Shown: positions 36,869 to 48,382, counted from the stretch's first letter. The stretch: 64,000 nucleotides of DNA from an uncultured Anaerolineales bacterium (GCA_937960595.1 CALGPL010000010.1:92944-156943), one strand, 5' to 3'. Notes: a model not told the origin generated them from the sequence alone. A program made the numbers and translations.

Positions 36869-36877
36869 ATTCTAACA
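36869..36877 (-). promoter_or_regulatory. Extended -10 promoter of uvrB
   Basis: On the minus strand TGT precedes TAGAAT, 34 bases before the uvrB ATG. The LexA box starts one base downstream. Confidence 0.55.
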
Positions 36878-36944
36878 CGAAACGACGAAAGGCAGGGAGA
36901 AAGATTGCCTTTCGTCGTCTGATGGCGGCCGAGAGCGGCTCGAT

Positions 36945-37772
36945 CTATGGAATGCCGCCCGGCATCGCCGGATACCCTCCGCTCCAATCAACGACATCGC
37001 AGGTGACACGGCTTCCGCCCGAGACGACCACGATGGTCAGGCAGCCGCCGGCATGGCCGCTGATGTCATACGCCACCACCTGATAATGGCCGGCGGGTAG
37101 TTCATCGAACGAGTACCAGGCCACGCCCATCGGCGTCCCGACCCAGTACCAGTAACCGGTATCTTGATTGCGCGCCACCACATACATGTTGGGCAGGCTG
37201 CCAAACGGATAGCCGTAGATGCCCCCTGAGATGGATCCGCTGCCCGTCAGCGGCGAATAGCCGGGCGGATAAGGCACGTCGAACGGCCCATGACTCCAGT
37301 CACAGACGTCGATCCCGCCGGTTTGCTGCCCGGCCACCACCTGAAACGCGCCGCCCTCATGGAGGACGCCAATCGAGTAATCGGGTGGCCAGCCATAGAC
37401 GGTGTACGTCCCCGGCTCGAGCAGAATGCGGTACTCGGTCTGCGGGCGCGAAACCGGGATGTCGATCACCGCGCCGGTGGCCGTGTTGGCGAAATAGAGC
37501 GTCAACTGCGACATGGCACTGTTGCGGTAACAAATCTGTCCGCTGACTTCGCCCGAATTGGGGGGAGGACTGGCGGGCAGCGTCGGGGTCGCCTGGGGCG
37601 TGCGCGCGGCGGCGGGCGTCAGCGATTCGATGGCGCTCATCGTCTGCCGGACCATGGTGGCCAGAGCGTCTCCGCCCGGCGTCGCCTCGAGGCGCGGCAG
37701 GTTGCAAGCCGCCAGCCCAAAGAGGGCCAACCAGAGGCAAACGAACGGCAACAACCCGGGTCTCATTTTCAT
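36945..37772 (-). CDS. Secreted lipoprotein, unknown function
   Basis: A 275-residue protein with a lipoprotein signal (LFGLAACNL, C23) and a Thr/Pro-rich linker (about 50-72). The mature part has two beta-rich halves, each with a carboxypeptidase-regulatory-like look (LEPGTYTVYGWPPDY, LPAGHYQVVAYDISG), a fold often used for surface or sugar contact. No enzyme motif. It is followed by nothing in the same direction before uvrB; the ornithine-cyclodeaminase-like gene lies 32 bases upstream and may share its transcript. Met at 37766 is an alternative start. Confidence 0.65.
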   Translation of the reverse strand: MKMRPGLLPFVCLWLALFGLAACNLPRLEATPGGDALATMVRQTMSAIESLTPAAARTPQATPTLPASPPPNSGEVSGQICYRNSAMSQLTLYFANTATGAVIDIPVSRPQTEYRILLEPGTYTVYGWPPDYSIGVLHEGGAFQVVAGQQTGGIDVCDWSHGPFDVPYPPGYSPLTGSGSISGGIYGYPFGSLPNMYVVARNQDTGYWYWVGTPMGVAWYSFDELPAGHYQVVAYDISGHAGGCLTIVVVSGGSRVTCDVVDWSGGYPAMPGGIP

Positions 37773-37804
37773 CTCAGGCGCCAAAGCGGGTCAATGGGAC
37801 AGTC

Positions 37805-38779
37805 TTACAGCGACAGCCGGGTGCCGATCCCCTTCTCGCGCGCCCGGCGGTAGATCTCGGGGGCAACGGCCATGTCGTCCATCGCCAGGCCGAGGTTGAT
37901 CGCCAGGGTGCGCTCGCTGTCCGACTGGCGGCCCGGCTTGAGACCGGCGGCCAGTTCGCCCAGGTCGGCGTAGGGATCGGGAGTCTGCTGGAAGTAGCCG
38001 ACCGACTTGTAGTATTGGAACTGGGCATGGTCATCGGTTGCGATGCGGTCCATTTGGGCCAGCGCCGCGCCGGTCCAGTACGAGTCGAAGTCCACGGCGG
38101 AACCAAACGCGCCGGGGCGCAGCCAGTCCTTTTCGATGGTCGGAGTCGGGTGTTTGAGAATCGGCCCGGAGGTCACAACCAGGTCCGATTCGACCACCGC
38201 CTGCTTCGGCTCTTGGACGCCGATGACCTCAAAGCCGAATTTGGCTTGCATCTCGGCCACGTACTTTTCTTGAACTTCCGGCAGGATGTCGTAGGCATAG
38301 ACGCGCCGGATGGGGAAGAGACAGGCCAGGGCCTCCAGGTTGGTGCGCCCCTGCACGCCGCAGGCCAGAATGCCCACCACCTCGCTCTGCGGCCGGGCCA
38401 GGTACTTGGCCGAAAGGGCCGAGGCCGCCCCCGTGCGCATGGCGGTGACCCAGGTGCAATCCATGACGGCGTAGGGCAGGCCCGTCTCGACGTCGTTGAG
38501 GACGAGCAGACCGGTGATATAGGGCAGGCCGCGCTTGAAATTCTCGGGGTAGCCGCTGACCCACTTGATGCCCGCCGAGCGCATGGACGGGATATAAGCC
38601 GGCATGGCGTGAATGAAGGCATCGGGCATGGTGTGGATGCCCGGCTTGGGCGGCATTTCCACCTTGCCGTGACCCTTGTCGACAAAAGCCTTCTCGAGCA
38701 ACTCGATGATGGTCTTCATGTCCAGCGCCACGGCTTCCACATCGGCGCGCGAGAGATAGAGGAGGGAATGTTCAGCCAT
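37805..38779 (-). CDS. Ornithine cyclodeaminase / mu-crystallin family protein
   Basis: A 324-residue NAD(P)-dependent enzyme of the ornithine cyclodeaminase family, which includes alanine dehydrogenase, ketimine reductase and cyclodeaminases. The substrate region IKWVSGYPENFKRGLPYITG and the dinucleotide fold GILACGVQGRTNLEAL are visible, with MRTGAASALSAKYLA before it. Substrate cannot be assigned. AGGAGA lies eight bases before the ATG at 38779; the longer frame lacks support. Confidence 0.85.
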   Translation of the reverse strand: MAEHSLLYLSRADVEAVALDMKTIIELLEKAFVDKGHGKVEMPPKPGIHTMPDAFIHAMPAYIPSMRSAGIKWVSGYPENFKRGLPYITGLLVLNDVETGLPYAVMDCTWVTAMRTGAASALSAKYLARPQSEVVGILACGVQGRTNLEALACLFPIRRVYAYDILPEVQEKYVAEMQAKFGFEVIGVQEPKQAVVESDLVVTSGPILKHPTPTIEKDWLRPGAFGSAVDFDSYWTGAALAQMDRIATDDHAQFQYYKSVGYFQQTPDPYADLGELAAGLKPGRQSDSERTLAINLGLAMDDMAVAPEIYRRAREKGIGTRLSL

Positions 38780-38959
38780 CGAAGTTCTCCTGGGAGAGTG
38801 TGAGGGATTTTTCTCATTATAGCATTCCTCCCAAAAAGACGTGCTACAATGAAAGGGCAAAAAACGAAGCCCTGTTCACCCGCCGCCGACCTGACAGGCG
38901 ACGAAATCGAGCCAACCCTGGGCGCCGACCCATGAACAGAACCTATCAAGGAGTCAGAA

Positions 38960-39643
38960 ATGAACGCCCTCGCGCCCTTTGAAACCGACCGCTTTTCGAC
39001 CTCAGCAGGCGAACTGGCGATCACCTTCCTCGGCCACGGCAGTCTGCTGCTGACCTTTGGCGGCAAAACCATCTACGTGGACCCCTTCAGCCGGGTTGCT
39101 GACTACACGAAACTTACCGGCGCCGACCTCATTCTCCTTACCCACGAGCACCGCGATCACCTCGACCCGCAGGCGCTGGCCGCCATCCGGACCGATTCCA
39201 CCCTGCTCGTCCTGACCGAGGCCTGCGCCCGCGAACTCCGCGGCGGCATCGTCCTGCGCAACGGCGAGGCCCAGACCGTGCTGGGCATCCCCATCCAGGC
39301 CGTCCCGGCCTACAACATCCAACACCGGCGCGAGAACGGCGAGCCGTTTCACCCGCGCGGCCTCGGCAACGGCTATGTCCTCACCTTTGGCGAGACGCGC
39401 GTCTATGTGGCCGGCGACACCGAAAACATCCCGGAGATGAACGAATTGCAAGAGATTGCCATTGCTTTCCTGCCGATGAATTTGCCCTACACGATGACCC
39501 CCCAAATGGCCGCCGCGGCGGCGCGCGCCTTCCGGCCGCGCGTTCTCTATCCCTACCACTACGGAAACACCGACACCGGCGAATTGGTGAAACTGCTGAA
39601 AGACGAGCCGGCGATCGAGGTGCGCATCCGCCGCCTGGCCTGA
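38960..39643 (+). CDS. MBL-fold metal-dependent hydrolase (UlaG-like)
   Basis: A 227-residue metallo-beta-lactamase-fold protein. LTHEHRDHLD gives the HxHxDH metal motif, VAGDTENIPEM carries the Asp ligand and LYPYHYGN the final His. Single-domain members of this COG2220-like group hydrolyse lactones or phosphodiesters; substrate unknown. AAGGAG stands upstream. It converges with mfd 16 bases later. Confidence 0.88.
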   Translation: MNALAPFETDRFSTSAGELAITFLGHGSLLLTFGGKTIYVDPFSRVADYTKLTGADLILLTHEHRDHLDPQALAAIRTDSTLLVLTEACARELRGGIVLRNGEAQTVLGIPIQAVPAYNIQHRRENGEPFHPRGLGNGYVLTFGETRVYVAGDTENIPEMNELQEIAIAFLPMNLPYTMTPQMAAAAARAFRPRVLYPYHYGNTDTGELVKLLKDEPAIEVRIRRLA

Positions 39644-39659
39644 GCAGGCAACGAGAGAA

Positions 39660-42600
39660 CTACTTTCTCAACGAATCCAGCACCTCGAGCAGACGCGCCT
39701 GCCAGTGGTTCTCCTTGACAAAAGTGCACCAGTAGGCGCCCTTCCCGCCGCGCACATCCGGACCCAGGTCTGGCAGCCGGGGGGCAGACTTTTCCTCCGC
39801 CGGAGGGGGATAACGCAGGACGATCTGGCCATTCTCCCAACCGACCGCCACCAGTCCGGCCGCCTCGGCGCGCAGTTTGACCCGCATTTGATAGAACAGG
39901 TGACGGGTCATCTCCGGCAGCGGGCCGAAGCGGTCGGCGAATTCGGCCGCCAGGGCGTCGAGGGCTGCCTCGTCGGTCACATCGGCCAGGCGGCGATACA
40001 GGCGCAGGCGCAGATTCTGATCGCCGATGTAGTCGGCGGGGATTCCGACGGCCAGCGGAAGGTCCACATTGACCGGCAGACCTGCCTCGGCCAGCAAGAC
40101 ATCCGCCCGCGCCGTCTCCGGCAGGCCGCGCGCCTGACGCTGAGCGCGCACGGCGGCAGCCAGCAGGCGCGTGTACAGGTGAAAGCCAACCGCAGCGATA
40201 TGCCCGGATTGACGCGTACCGAGCAGTTCGCCCGCCCCGCGCATCTCCAGGTCGCGCATGGCAATCGAATAGCCCGCCCCCAACCGGGCATTCTCGGCAA
40301 TGATTTCCAGACGCTGCTGACCTTCGGGGGTGGGAAGCAACTTACGATGACGGAAGAAGTAGGCGTAGGCGCGCGCCGCCCCCCGCCCTACCCGACCGCG
40401 CAACTGGTACAACTGCGCCAGGCCAAAAGCATCGGCCCGGTCAACGATCAGGGTGTTGGCATTGGGAATATCCAGCCCCGACTCGATGATCGAGGTGCAC
40501 AGAAGGATATCCACCTCGCCGGCGGTGAAACGGCGCATAACGTCAGCCAGTTCGTTCTCCGGCATCTGACCGTGGGCAATGGCAATCCGCGCCTCGGGCA
40601 CCAGTTTTTCCAGATGCATGCGCATGGCTCCGATGGTCTGGACGCGGTTGTGGACGAAGAAAACCTGTCCGCCGCGCTCCAACTCGCGTAGCACCGCCTG
40701 CCGCACCAGACGAGGCGAATACGGCCCAATGTGGGTCACGATCGGCAGACGTTCTTCGGGAGGCGTGTTCAGATTGGAGATGTCGCGCACGCCGGTCAGG
40801 GCCATGTAGAGGGTGCGCGGGATAGGCGTAGCAGTCAGGGTAAGAACGTCCACCTCGGTGCGCAGCCTCTTGAGATGTTCCTTGTGGGTCACGCCGAAAC
40901 GCTGTTCCTCGTCAATGATGACCAGGCCGAGGTCTTTGAACTGGACATCCGGCGAGATGAGGCGATGCGTGCCGATGACGATGTCGATGGCGCCGGTGGC
41001 CAGACCGTAGAGAATTTGACTCTGTTCGCGCGGGGTGCGGAAGCGCGAGAGCATCTCGACCGTGACGGGGAAGGCGGCCAGCCGCTGGCGGAAAGTCTCA
41101 TAGTGCTGCTGGGCCAGGACGGTGGTCGGGACGAGGACGGCCGCCTGCTTTCCGCTCATGACTGCTTTGAAAGCCGCCCGCAGGGCGACCTCGGTCTTGC
41201 CGTAGCCCACATCGCCGCACAACAGGCGATCCATCGGACGGGGAGACTCCATATCTTTCTTGATTTCGGCCAGCGCCCGAATCTGATCGTCCGTTTCGAT
41301 ATAGGGGAAAGAGGATTCCAGTTCGGCCTGCCAGGGGGTGTCGGCGGCAAAGGCATAGCCTTCGGCCACCCGGCGGCGGGCGTAGAGATCGAGCAACTCG
41401 GCAGCCACCTCCTGAACCGCTTCCCGCACCCGGCGCTTGGTCTCTGGCCATTCCTGACTGCCCAGGCTGCCTGCCACCGGCGGCGCGCCGTCCGGCCCGA
41501 TGTAGCGGGTCAGCCGGTCGGCCTGGTGGATCGGCACGAAGACTTGATCGCCATGACGATATTCGACGCATAAAAATTCGCGCTCCAGACCATCCAGGGT
41601 ACGCCGCACCAAACCTGTGTAGCGGCCAATGCCGTAGTCCACATGAACGACCCAGTCGCCGGGCTGCAGATCGGCGTAGGCCATTTCGGGGGTCTCGGCT
41701 GTCAGGCGCGGGCGGGTACGCGGCTGCGGACGTTCCCAGCCGAAAATTTCGGAGTCGGTGAGGAGCACGATGCCGGGCAGAGAAAAACCGGCCGAGAGCG
41801 ATCCCTCGATAAAAACAACCGCCGATTGGCTTCCCGACTCGACCTCGCTCTTCTCCAGCCACAATTCTTCCAGCCGGCCAGCCTGACGCGAGACCACGAC
41901 CACCCGCTGACCCCCGCTTGCCAGCCGGCCGACGTACTCGATCAAAGGTTTGAGCCGCCCGCCAAACCGTTCGAGCGGTCCAAATTGGGCGCCCAGGCGG
42001 TCTTCGTCAGCCTGCTCAATCGTCTCGGCTTCGGCAGCATAGCCGAGGTCGAGGCAAGCGCGGTGCTGCAATCCATCGGCCAGTTCAGACCAGGAGACAT
42101 AGGGGATCGGGAAATCGGCCGCCAGGGTTCCCTGAGCAATCGATTCGTTTCGCATCACGATGGCCTGTTCTTCGATCTCGACCGCCGTATGGGTCAGCAG
42201 GCTGAAATCGTCGGCCAGGATCAGAGCCGGAGAGGGCAAGTAATCGAGCAAGGTGGCAGGCCAGGGATGCAGCACCGGCAGATAGAACTCGTGGACCGGC
42301 TCGGGAAAAAGGGGGTCATTGGCTGCGGAGGAGGGCAGCAGAAATTCACGCGCCGGAGTGATAAGCAAACTCTCGACCGGTTCGATGGTGCGCTGGGTGG
42401 CCGGTTCAAAGCGGCGCAGCGATTCGATTTCGTCCCCAAAGAAATCCAGGCGGAGGGGGTGCGATTCGCAGGGCGGCCAAATGTCGAGCAGGCCGCCGCG
42501 GTGTGAGAACTGGCCCGGTTCGAGCACGGTGTCGGCGGCCTGGTAACCCATCTGCACCCATTCGTCGAGCAGACGGCGGGGAGAGATAGCCTCCCCCAGC

Positions 42601-43052
42601 CTCAAGCGACGAGAGGCCTTGAGGAAATCGCGGCGCGGCAGGGTGCGGGTCATCAAAGCGCGGGTCGAGGTCACCAGAATCGGCGGTCGAGAGGGGCTTT
42701 CGGCAAACGGCAAATGGTAAACCGCCAGGGCGGTCAGCGCCTGCAAGCGTTCGCGGCGGATCGTCGCGCCCCAGGCGGCGTTTTCGTAGAACAAAGGATT
42801 GGGTTCGGGAAAAAGATAGCGGGCAGCGTTCTCGGTCCAGAAGGCCAGTTCGTCGTGCAACCGGAGAGCATGATCGGCGCGGTCAACGGCCAACAGGACC
42901 GGCCAGCCCAGGTCGGCGTACAAAGCAGCCAGGAGCGGCAAACGGGCAGCCCGTGGCAGGGCCAGCCCGGGCAACGAGCGGCCGGCCTTCAACGCCTCGA
43001 GCAAAGAGCGGTACGACGGCAAAGCGCGAATCGAATCGAGAATCGCTTTCAT
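39660..43052 (-). CDS. mfd: Transcription-repair coupling factor
   Basis: A 1130-residue Mfd that displaces stalled RNA polymerase and recruits UvrA. The N-terminal UvrB-homology region (about 1-350), the RNA-polymerase-interacting domain with [16 protein letters not shown] (near 465), and the RecG-like translocase motifs [14 protein letters not shown] (Walker A), [10 protein letters not shown] and QLRGRVGRG follow in order. The C-terminal UvrA-masking domain ends the chain. It starts at [10 protein letters not shown]; the seven-codon longer frame overlaps the gap to pth. Operon with pth. Confidence 0.97.
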   Translation of the reverse strand: MKAILDSIRALPSYRSLLEALKAGRSLPGLALPRAARLPLLAALYADLGWPVLLAVDRADHALRLHDELAFWTENAARYLFPEPNPLFYENAAWGATIRRERLQALTALAVYHLPFAESPSRPPILVTSTRALMTRTLPRRDFLKASRRLRLGEAISPRRLLDEWVQMGYQAADTVLEPGQFSHRGGLLDIWPPCESHPLRLDFFGDEIESLRRFEPATQRTIEPVESLLITPAREFLLPSSAANDPLFPEPVHEFYLPVLHPWPATLLDYLPSPALILADDFSLLTHTAVEIEEQAIVMRNESIAQGTLAADFPIPYVSWSELADGLQHRACLDLGYAAEAETIEQADEDRLGAQFGPLERFGGRLKPLIEYVGRLASGGQRVVVVSRQAGRLEELWLEKSEVESGSQSAVVFIEGSLSAGFSLPGIVLLTDSEIFGWERPQPRTRPRLTAETPEMAYADLQPGDWVVHVDYGIGRYTGLVRRTLDGLEREFLCVEYRHGDQVFVPIHQADRLTRYIGPDGAPPVAGSLGSQEWPETKRRVREAVQEVAAELLDLYARRRVAEGYAFAADTPWQAELESSFPYIETDDQIRALAEIKKDMESPRPMDRLLCGDVGYGKTEVALRAAFKAVMSGKQAAVLVPTTVLAQQHYETFRQRLAAFPVTVEMLSRFRTPREQSQILYGLATGAIDIVIGTHRLISPDVQFKDLGLVIIDEEQRFGVTHKEHLKRLRTEVDVLTLTATPIPRTLYMALTGVRDISNLNTPPEERLPIVTHIGPYSPRLVRQAVLRELERGGQVFFVHNRVQTIGAMRMHLEKLVPEARIAIAHGQMPENELADVMRRFTAGEVDILLCTSIIESGLDIPNANTLIVDRADAFGLAQLYQLRGRVGRGAARAYAYFFRHRKLLPTPEGQQRLEIIAENARLGAGYSIAMRDLEMRGAGELLGTRQSGHIAAVGFHLYTRLLAAAVRAQRQARGLPETARADVLLAEAGLPVNVDLPLAVGIPADYIGDQNLRLRLYRRLADVTDEAALDALAAEFADRFGPLPEMTRHLFYQMRVKLRAEAAGLVAVGWENGQIVLRYPPPAEEKSAPRLPDLGPDVRGGKGAYWCTFVKENHWQARLLEVLDSLRK

Positions 43053-43062
43053 GCCCCTATAC

Positions 43063-43641
43063 TCAGGCCACACTGCCGTTGAAACGGTTCATGGCGGCCT
43101 CCAGTCCATCGGTCACCCAGGTCAAGACCGCCTCGGCGGCCCGTTCGAGCACGTCCGAGAGAAGGGGCCGCTCGGCAGGCGCGAAGTCCTGCAAGACATA
43201 GGCAGCCGGGTCCATCTGTCCGGGCGGACGGCCAATTCCCAGGCGCAGACGGGCAAAATCATCGCTGCCCAAGCGTTCGAGGATCGACTCCATGCCGCGC
43301 TGTCCGCCCGCCCCGCCGTCCGGGCGAAGGCGCAGGACGCCCAGCGGCAGGTCGAGGTGGTCGTGGGCGACGAGCAGACGGTCGAGCGGGAGTTGATAAA
43401 AGCGCATCAATCCCTGAACGGCCTGCCCCGACAGATTCATGAAGGTCTGCGGCTTGGCCAGCAGAATCTTCCGCTCCTGATACCAGCCATCGGCCACCAG
43501 GGCCCGCGACTGCAAGCGGGTGAAGCGCAGGTCGAGTTTGACGGCCAGCCGGTCGAGCAGCATGAAGCCGATGTTGTGGCGAGTCTCGCGGTACTCGCGG
43601 CCCGGATTCCCCAGGCCGACGATCAGGTAAGTTTCGGTCAT
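43063..43641 (-). CDS. pth: Peptidyl-tRNA hydrolase
   Basis: A 192-residue Pth recycling peptidyl-tRNAs released from stalled ribosomes. LIVGLGNPGREYRETRHNIG holds the catalytic H22, and KPQTFMNLSGQAV and VAHDHLDLPLG hold the conserved Asn and Asp. GAAGGAA lies seven bases before the ATG. The pth-mfd pair is ten bases apart and likely one transcript. Confidence 0.95.
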   Translation of the reverse strand: MTETYLIVGLGNPGREYRETRHNIGFMLLDRLAVKLDLRFTRLQSRALVADGWYQERKILLAKPQTFMNLSGQAVQGLMRFYQLPLDRLLVAHDHLDLPLGVLRLRPDGGAGGQRGMESILERLGSDDFARLRLGIGRPPGQMDPAAYVLQDFAPAERPLLSDVLERAAEAVLTWVTDGLEAAMNRFNGSVA

Positions 43642-43668
43642 GGCGATTCCTTCGAAAGGTAAGGATTG

Positions 43669-43677
43669 AGTCTAACA
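43669..43677 (-). promoter_or_regulatory. Extended -10 promoter of pth-mfd
   Basis: TGT followed by TAGACT on the minus strand, 28 bases before the pth ATG. Confidence 0.45.
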
Positions 43678-43765
43678 CGAAGGAGAGCGCGGGTCAACCG
43701 TCGCAGAATCGGTGATTGCCCAAGCGAGAATCTATCTGCTGTCGGCCGCCTGACAGTTTACAGAC

Positions 43766-43802
43766 ATGAAAAGCGTCTATCTAAATGAAAAATGTCTATT
43801 TA
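43766..43802 (+). repeat. Two tandem 18-base direct repeats
   Basis: ATGAAAAGCGTCTATCTA and ATGAAAAATGTCTATTTA are imperfect copies (15 of 18 identical) with a period of 19. They lie just upstream of the beta-helix gene promoter and may be a double protein-binding site. Confidence 0.6.
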
Positions 43803-43818
43803 TTCTGGAAACGAACTG

Positions 43819-43827
43819 TGATAAAAT
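43819..43827 (+). promoter_or_regulatory. Extended -10 promoter of the beta-helix gene
   Basis: TGA followed by TAAAAT, 59 bases before the ATG. The tandem repeats overlap the -35 position. Confidence 0.6.
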
Positions 43828-43829
43828 AT

Positions 43830-43868
43830 GCCCGGCTCGGGGTGAATTTAGACTCTCCCGGGCGTTTT
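43830..43868 (+). promoter_or_regulatory. Terminator-like hairpin in the beta-helix gene leader
   Basis: GCCCGG (43830-43835) can pair with CCGGGC (43858-43863), followed by GTTTT. It lies between promoter and gene and could act as an attenuator. The loop is 22 bases, so the fold is uncertain. Confidence 0.3.
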
Positions 43869-43885
43869 ATATCGAGGAGTGATTT

Positions 43886-46018
43886 ATGAAACCGATCATC
43901 CAGAAATTTACTGTCCTTTGCACTGTCTTTGCCCTGCTGATGGCGGCCATCTTTCTGGCCCCCAGTTCGGTGCTGGCCGACGACTCGTCGCCCACCGAAG
44001 AACCGCCTGCAACGGAGGAGGTGGTCCCCGGCGAAGAGACCGACCTGACAGAAACGGTCGAAACGATGAACGACGCCGGGGCGGTGCTGCTCGACTCGGA
44101 CGGGAATCCGATCCCGCTGGCAACCGCCGACGGGGCGGCTGCCCTGACCGACCCCGACCCCTACATCGTGCGCGGCGGCACGACCTACACCTTCACCGCC
44201 GCCGACTGCGACCCGCTCACGGCCGGGAATCAACCGTGCGCCAACCCCATCCAGGCCGCCATTGACTTCGCCCTGCCCGGCGAGGTGATCAACATCGAGC
44301 CGGGAACCTATCAGGCGCAGATCTTCATCACAAAGGATGTCACCCTGCAGGGCACCGCCCCCGGCGTGATCATCCAGTCGCCAAACGACATCGCCAACTG
44401 CTACACCACCGCGAACCAGAACCAGGCCATCGTCTGTGTGACGGGGGCCAGCAACGTCTCGCTCATTGACATCACCGTGGACGGCGCGGGACGTGGCAAC
44501 CTCAACTACCGCTTCGTCGGCGTCGGCTACTTCAACGCCGGCGGAACGATCCAGGGCAACACCGTCATCAACATCACCGACACCCCCTTCAGCGGCGCGC
44601 AGCACGGCGTCGGCATCTACGTCTACAATAACGGCGTCGCCCCCCAGACGATCGGCATCATCGATAACACCGTCACCAACTTCCAGAAGACCGGTATCGT
44701 CGTCACGGGTTCTAACCTGAACGCCACCATTCAAGGCAATACCGTGACCGGCATCGGCCCGACCAGCATCACTGCCCAGAACGGCATTCAGGTCAGCGGC
44801 GGCGCAACAGCCGTGGTGGACGGCAACACGGTCAGCGATGTAGATTACACCCCCGCCACCTGGACGGCCACCGGCATCCTGTTATACGACCCCGGCGACG
44901 GAACAGTGGTGACCAACAACACCGTCAACGATGCCCAGACCGGAATCTACGCCTATTTGGCAGACAACGCCAATATCAGCGGAAACCAGGTGGACGGCAG
45001 CACTTGGGCCCTGTACGTCGATACAAGCAACAACGTGAACGTCAGCGGCAACACGATCACCAACAGCGGCCAGGATGGGATCGACATCTATAATGCCTCC
45101 CTGGTTACCCTCACCGGCAACACCGTCAGCGGTTCGGGGGGCGACGGCATCTGGATCGGCGGGACGACCTCCAATGTCACGATCACCGGCAACCAGATCG
45201 AGAACAATGGCAACGGCGGCCTCTGGCCGAATGCGGGCGGGATCAACGTCTCCGATAGCACCGACCTCGGTTCGCTCGTGATCACCAACAACGCTTTCTC
45301 CGGCAACCTGCACGGCGTGTCGAACAGCACCACCGGCGGCGGCACCGTCGTGGCCCTCGGCAACTTCTGGGGTTGTCCAAACGGGCCCAGCGATCCGGCC
45401 TGCGACCCGGTTTACAAGGATGTTCTATACGATCCCTGGCTGCCGGTCAATCCCTTCTTGCCGCCGCCCCAGCCCCAGCCTGCGCCGTCCCCAGCCGACT
45501 CTCCGCGCCCGGCAGCCGTCCGGCGGATCACCTTGCCCATCACCGGCGGGGAAGTCATAGACATTTCCTGTGAGCAGCCCGTCACTCGGGTGGTGTTGAA
45601 TGACACCCACCGCGTCGAATTTACAGGACTGTGCGGCTATCAGGCCATGCTCGAACTGATCCCCGAAGCCGACCTGCCTGGCAGCCTGCCCTCCGACCGG
45701 GCCTATGCTGCCGGCCTGCGCATCCGGCTGTTCTATGACGGCAATCCGGTCGAGGTCTTGCCTGCCGGGACGAGAATCGCCATCGAGTACTGGCTGGACA
45801 GCGCCCAGCAGAACGCCGCCCACAGCGTCTTCTATTGGGACGCCAACAACGATGCCTGGATGGCGCTCCCCCCTCTGAGCGAGACGCCCACCCCGACCGT
45901 CCTCGATCCGAACACCCATGACGGCCGCCTGGTACTGGCCGGCTCCTGGCTGACAGCCGAGCCATACCTGCGCACCGAAGTGAACTTCACCGGCACGTTC
46001 GTCCTGGTCAGGCCGTGA
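43886..46018 (+). CDS. Secreted right-handed beta-helix protein
   Basis: A 710-residue exported protein. A Sec signal (cleavage near SSVLADDS, residue 33) is followed by an acidic Thr/Glu-rich linker, then a beta-helix from about 120 to 500 made of PbH1-like repeats such as ITNSGQDGIDIYNAS and VTLTGNTVSGSGGDGIWI. A Pro-rich linker (about 525-540) leads to a C-terminal beta domain with a terminal FTGTFVLVRP. Such helices occur in polysaccharide lyases and surface adhesins; no catalytic residues were recognised. GAGGAG precedes the ATG. It has its own promoter and terminator. Confidence 0.85.
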   Translation: MKPIIQKFTVLCTVFALLMAAIFLAPSSVLADDSSPTEEPPATEEVVPGEETDLTETVETMNDAGAVLLDSDGNPIPLATADGAAALTDPDPYIVRGGTTYTFTAADCDPLTAGNQPCANPIQAAIDFALPGEVINIEPGTYQAQIFITKDVTLQGTAPGVIIQSPNDIANCYTTANQNQAIVCVTGASNVSLIDITVDGAGRGNLNYRFVGVGYFNAGGTIQGNTVINITDTPFSGAQHGVGIYVYNNGVAPQTIGIIDNTVTNFQKTGIVVTGSNLNATIQGNTVTGIGPTSITAQNGIQVSGGATAVVDGNTVSDVDYTPATWTATGILLYDPGDGTVVTNNTVNDAQTGIYAYLADNANISGNQVDGSTWALYVDTSNNVNVSGNTITNSGQDGIDIYNASLVTLTGNTVSGSGGDGIWIGGTTSNVTITGNQIENNGNGGLWPNAGGINVSDSTDLGSLVITNNAFSGNLHGVSNSTTGGGTVVALGNFWGCPNGPSDPACDPVYKDVLYDPWLPVNPFLPPPQPQPAPSPADSPRPAAVRRITLPITGGEVIDISCEQPVTRVVLNDTHRVEFTGLCGYQAMLELIPEADLPGSLPSDRAYAAGLRIRLFYDGNPVEVLPAGTRIAIEYWLDSAQQNAAHSVFYWDANNDAWMALPPLSETPTPTVLDPNTHDGRLVLAGSWLTAEPYLRTEVNFTGTFVLVRP

Positions 46019-46041
46019 CGCCGGTGAAAAGGTAAAAGAAG

Positions 46042-46077
46042 AGGGCCCATCCATCCGCGATGGGCCCTTGATTTTTT
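46042..46077 (+). terminator. Intrinsic terminator of the beta-helix gene
   Basis: AGGGCCCAT and ATGGGCCCT form a nine-bp stem around nine bases, followed by TGATTTTTT. Confidence 0.9.
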
Positions 46078-46086
46078 CGCGCTCCA

Positions 46087-46725
46087 CTACCCGCGGCGCA
46101 GGAGCGAATAAATTCCCAGCAGTGCAAAAGCCGCCAGGATGATCAGCGCCCCGTAGCCTGCGCTGCGATAGACCTCGCCGGCCGGCAAGGCGGCCGGGTT
46201 GGTCGGCAGAGAAGTCGGGGTGGGAAACGGCGAGGGGGTGAACGTCGGAAGAGGCGTGGCGGTCGGGAGGATAAGAGGCACGAGTACAGGGGTCTCGCTC
46301 GGCGTGGGGGATGGTGTGGGAGTGGGCGTCGCGAGGGGGGTGTAGTTGCGCACCCGCAAATCAGAGACCAGCGCGTCCAGAAAAGTGCCATCGGTCAGAA
46401 ACACGCGCAGCCGCAGGGTGTAATCCCCGTCGGTAATCGGCGTGGTATCCCAAACCGCCAGCACCCCCTCTTGCACCGGCTGATCGGAAGCCGCGATCAG
46501 GAACCAGGTATCCGTAGCATCATCGGCATAGGCAAAAGCCACTTCAGCCGAGAGAAAGCCGGCCGCATCGCTGCTGCCGATCACCGTCACCACCCCCTGC
46601 AGGGTCTGGCCTGCCTGGGGCGCGCGAATCACCGGCGAGGCCGTCTGCGCCCGCGCTGCGCCGAAGACAAACCACGCCAGCAGAATGCCGACCCCGCCCC
46701 GCCCAAGAAGCCGAATCATTTTCAT
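46087..46725 (-). CDS. Exported single-domain protein with C-terminal membrane anchor
   Basis: A 212-residue protein: Sec signal (AARAQ cleavage, about residue 26), a beta-sandwich-like domain (28-125; SPVIRAPQAGQTLQG start, as in Ig-like domains), a Thr/Pro/Ser linker (about 130-175) and a C-terminal helix LIILAAFALLGIYSLLRRG. The layout suggests a membrane-anchored surface module. Function unknown. GAGGAAACG before the ATG at 46725 sets the start. It converges with the beta-helix gene. Confidence 0.7.
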   Translation of the reverse strand: MKMIRLLGRGGVGILLAWFVFGAARAQTASPVIRAPQAGQTLQGVVTVIGSSDAAGFLSAEVAFAYADDATDTWFLIAASDQPVQEGVLAVWDTTPITDGDYTLRLRVFLTDGTFLDALVSDLRVRNYTPLATPTPTPSPTPSETPVLVPLILPTATPLPTFTPSPFPTPTSLPTNPAALPAGEVYRSAGYGALIILAAFALLGIYSLLRRG

Positions 46726-46748
46726 CGTTTCCTCAATCCCATGCCATG

Positions 46749-46757
46749 AGTTTAACA
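46749..46757 (-). promoter_or_regulatory. Extended -10 promoter of the membrane-anchored protein gene
   Basis: TGT followed by TAAACT on the minus strand, 24 bases before the ATG at 46725. Confidence 0.4.
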
Positions 46758-46826
46758 CGGAGAGAGGGGCGGGTCAACATTCCTGCCGCCATCGGCTGAC
46801 CTTTGCCTGACGCCGACATGACCTTT

Positions 46827-46860
46827 GACAGTTTGCTGTCTAGACGGAATTTGATAGAAT
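46827..46860 (+). promoter_or_regulatory. guaB promoter with overlapping palindrome
   Basis: The extended -10 TGATAGAAT ends at 46860. A -35-like TTGCTG (46833-46838) sits inside the palindrome GACAG-TTTG-CTGTC (46827-46840), so a protein bound there would cover the -35. Confidence 0.5.
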
Positions 46861-46900
46861 TGCGCCAAACCTGCTGCCTCTAGTTTGCAAAGGAAGGACC

Positions 46901-48382
<1,482 letters not shown>

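Noticed and set aside
43942..45360. Repetitive sequence inside the beta-helix gene
   Set aside because: The repetition is at protein level (helix coils); no nucleotide tandem repeat is exact enough to call a repeat element.
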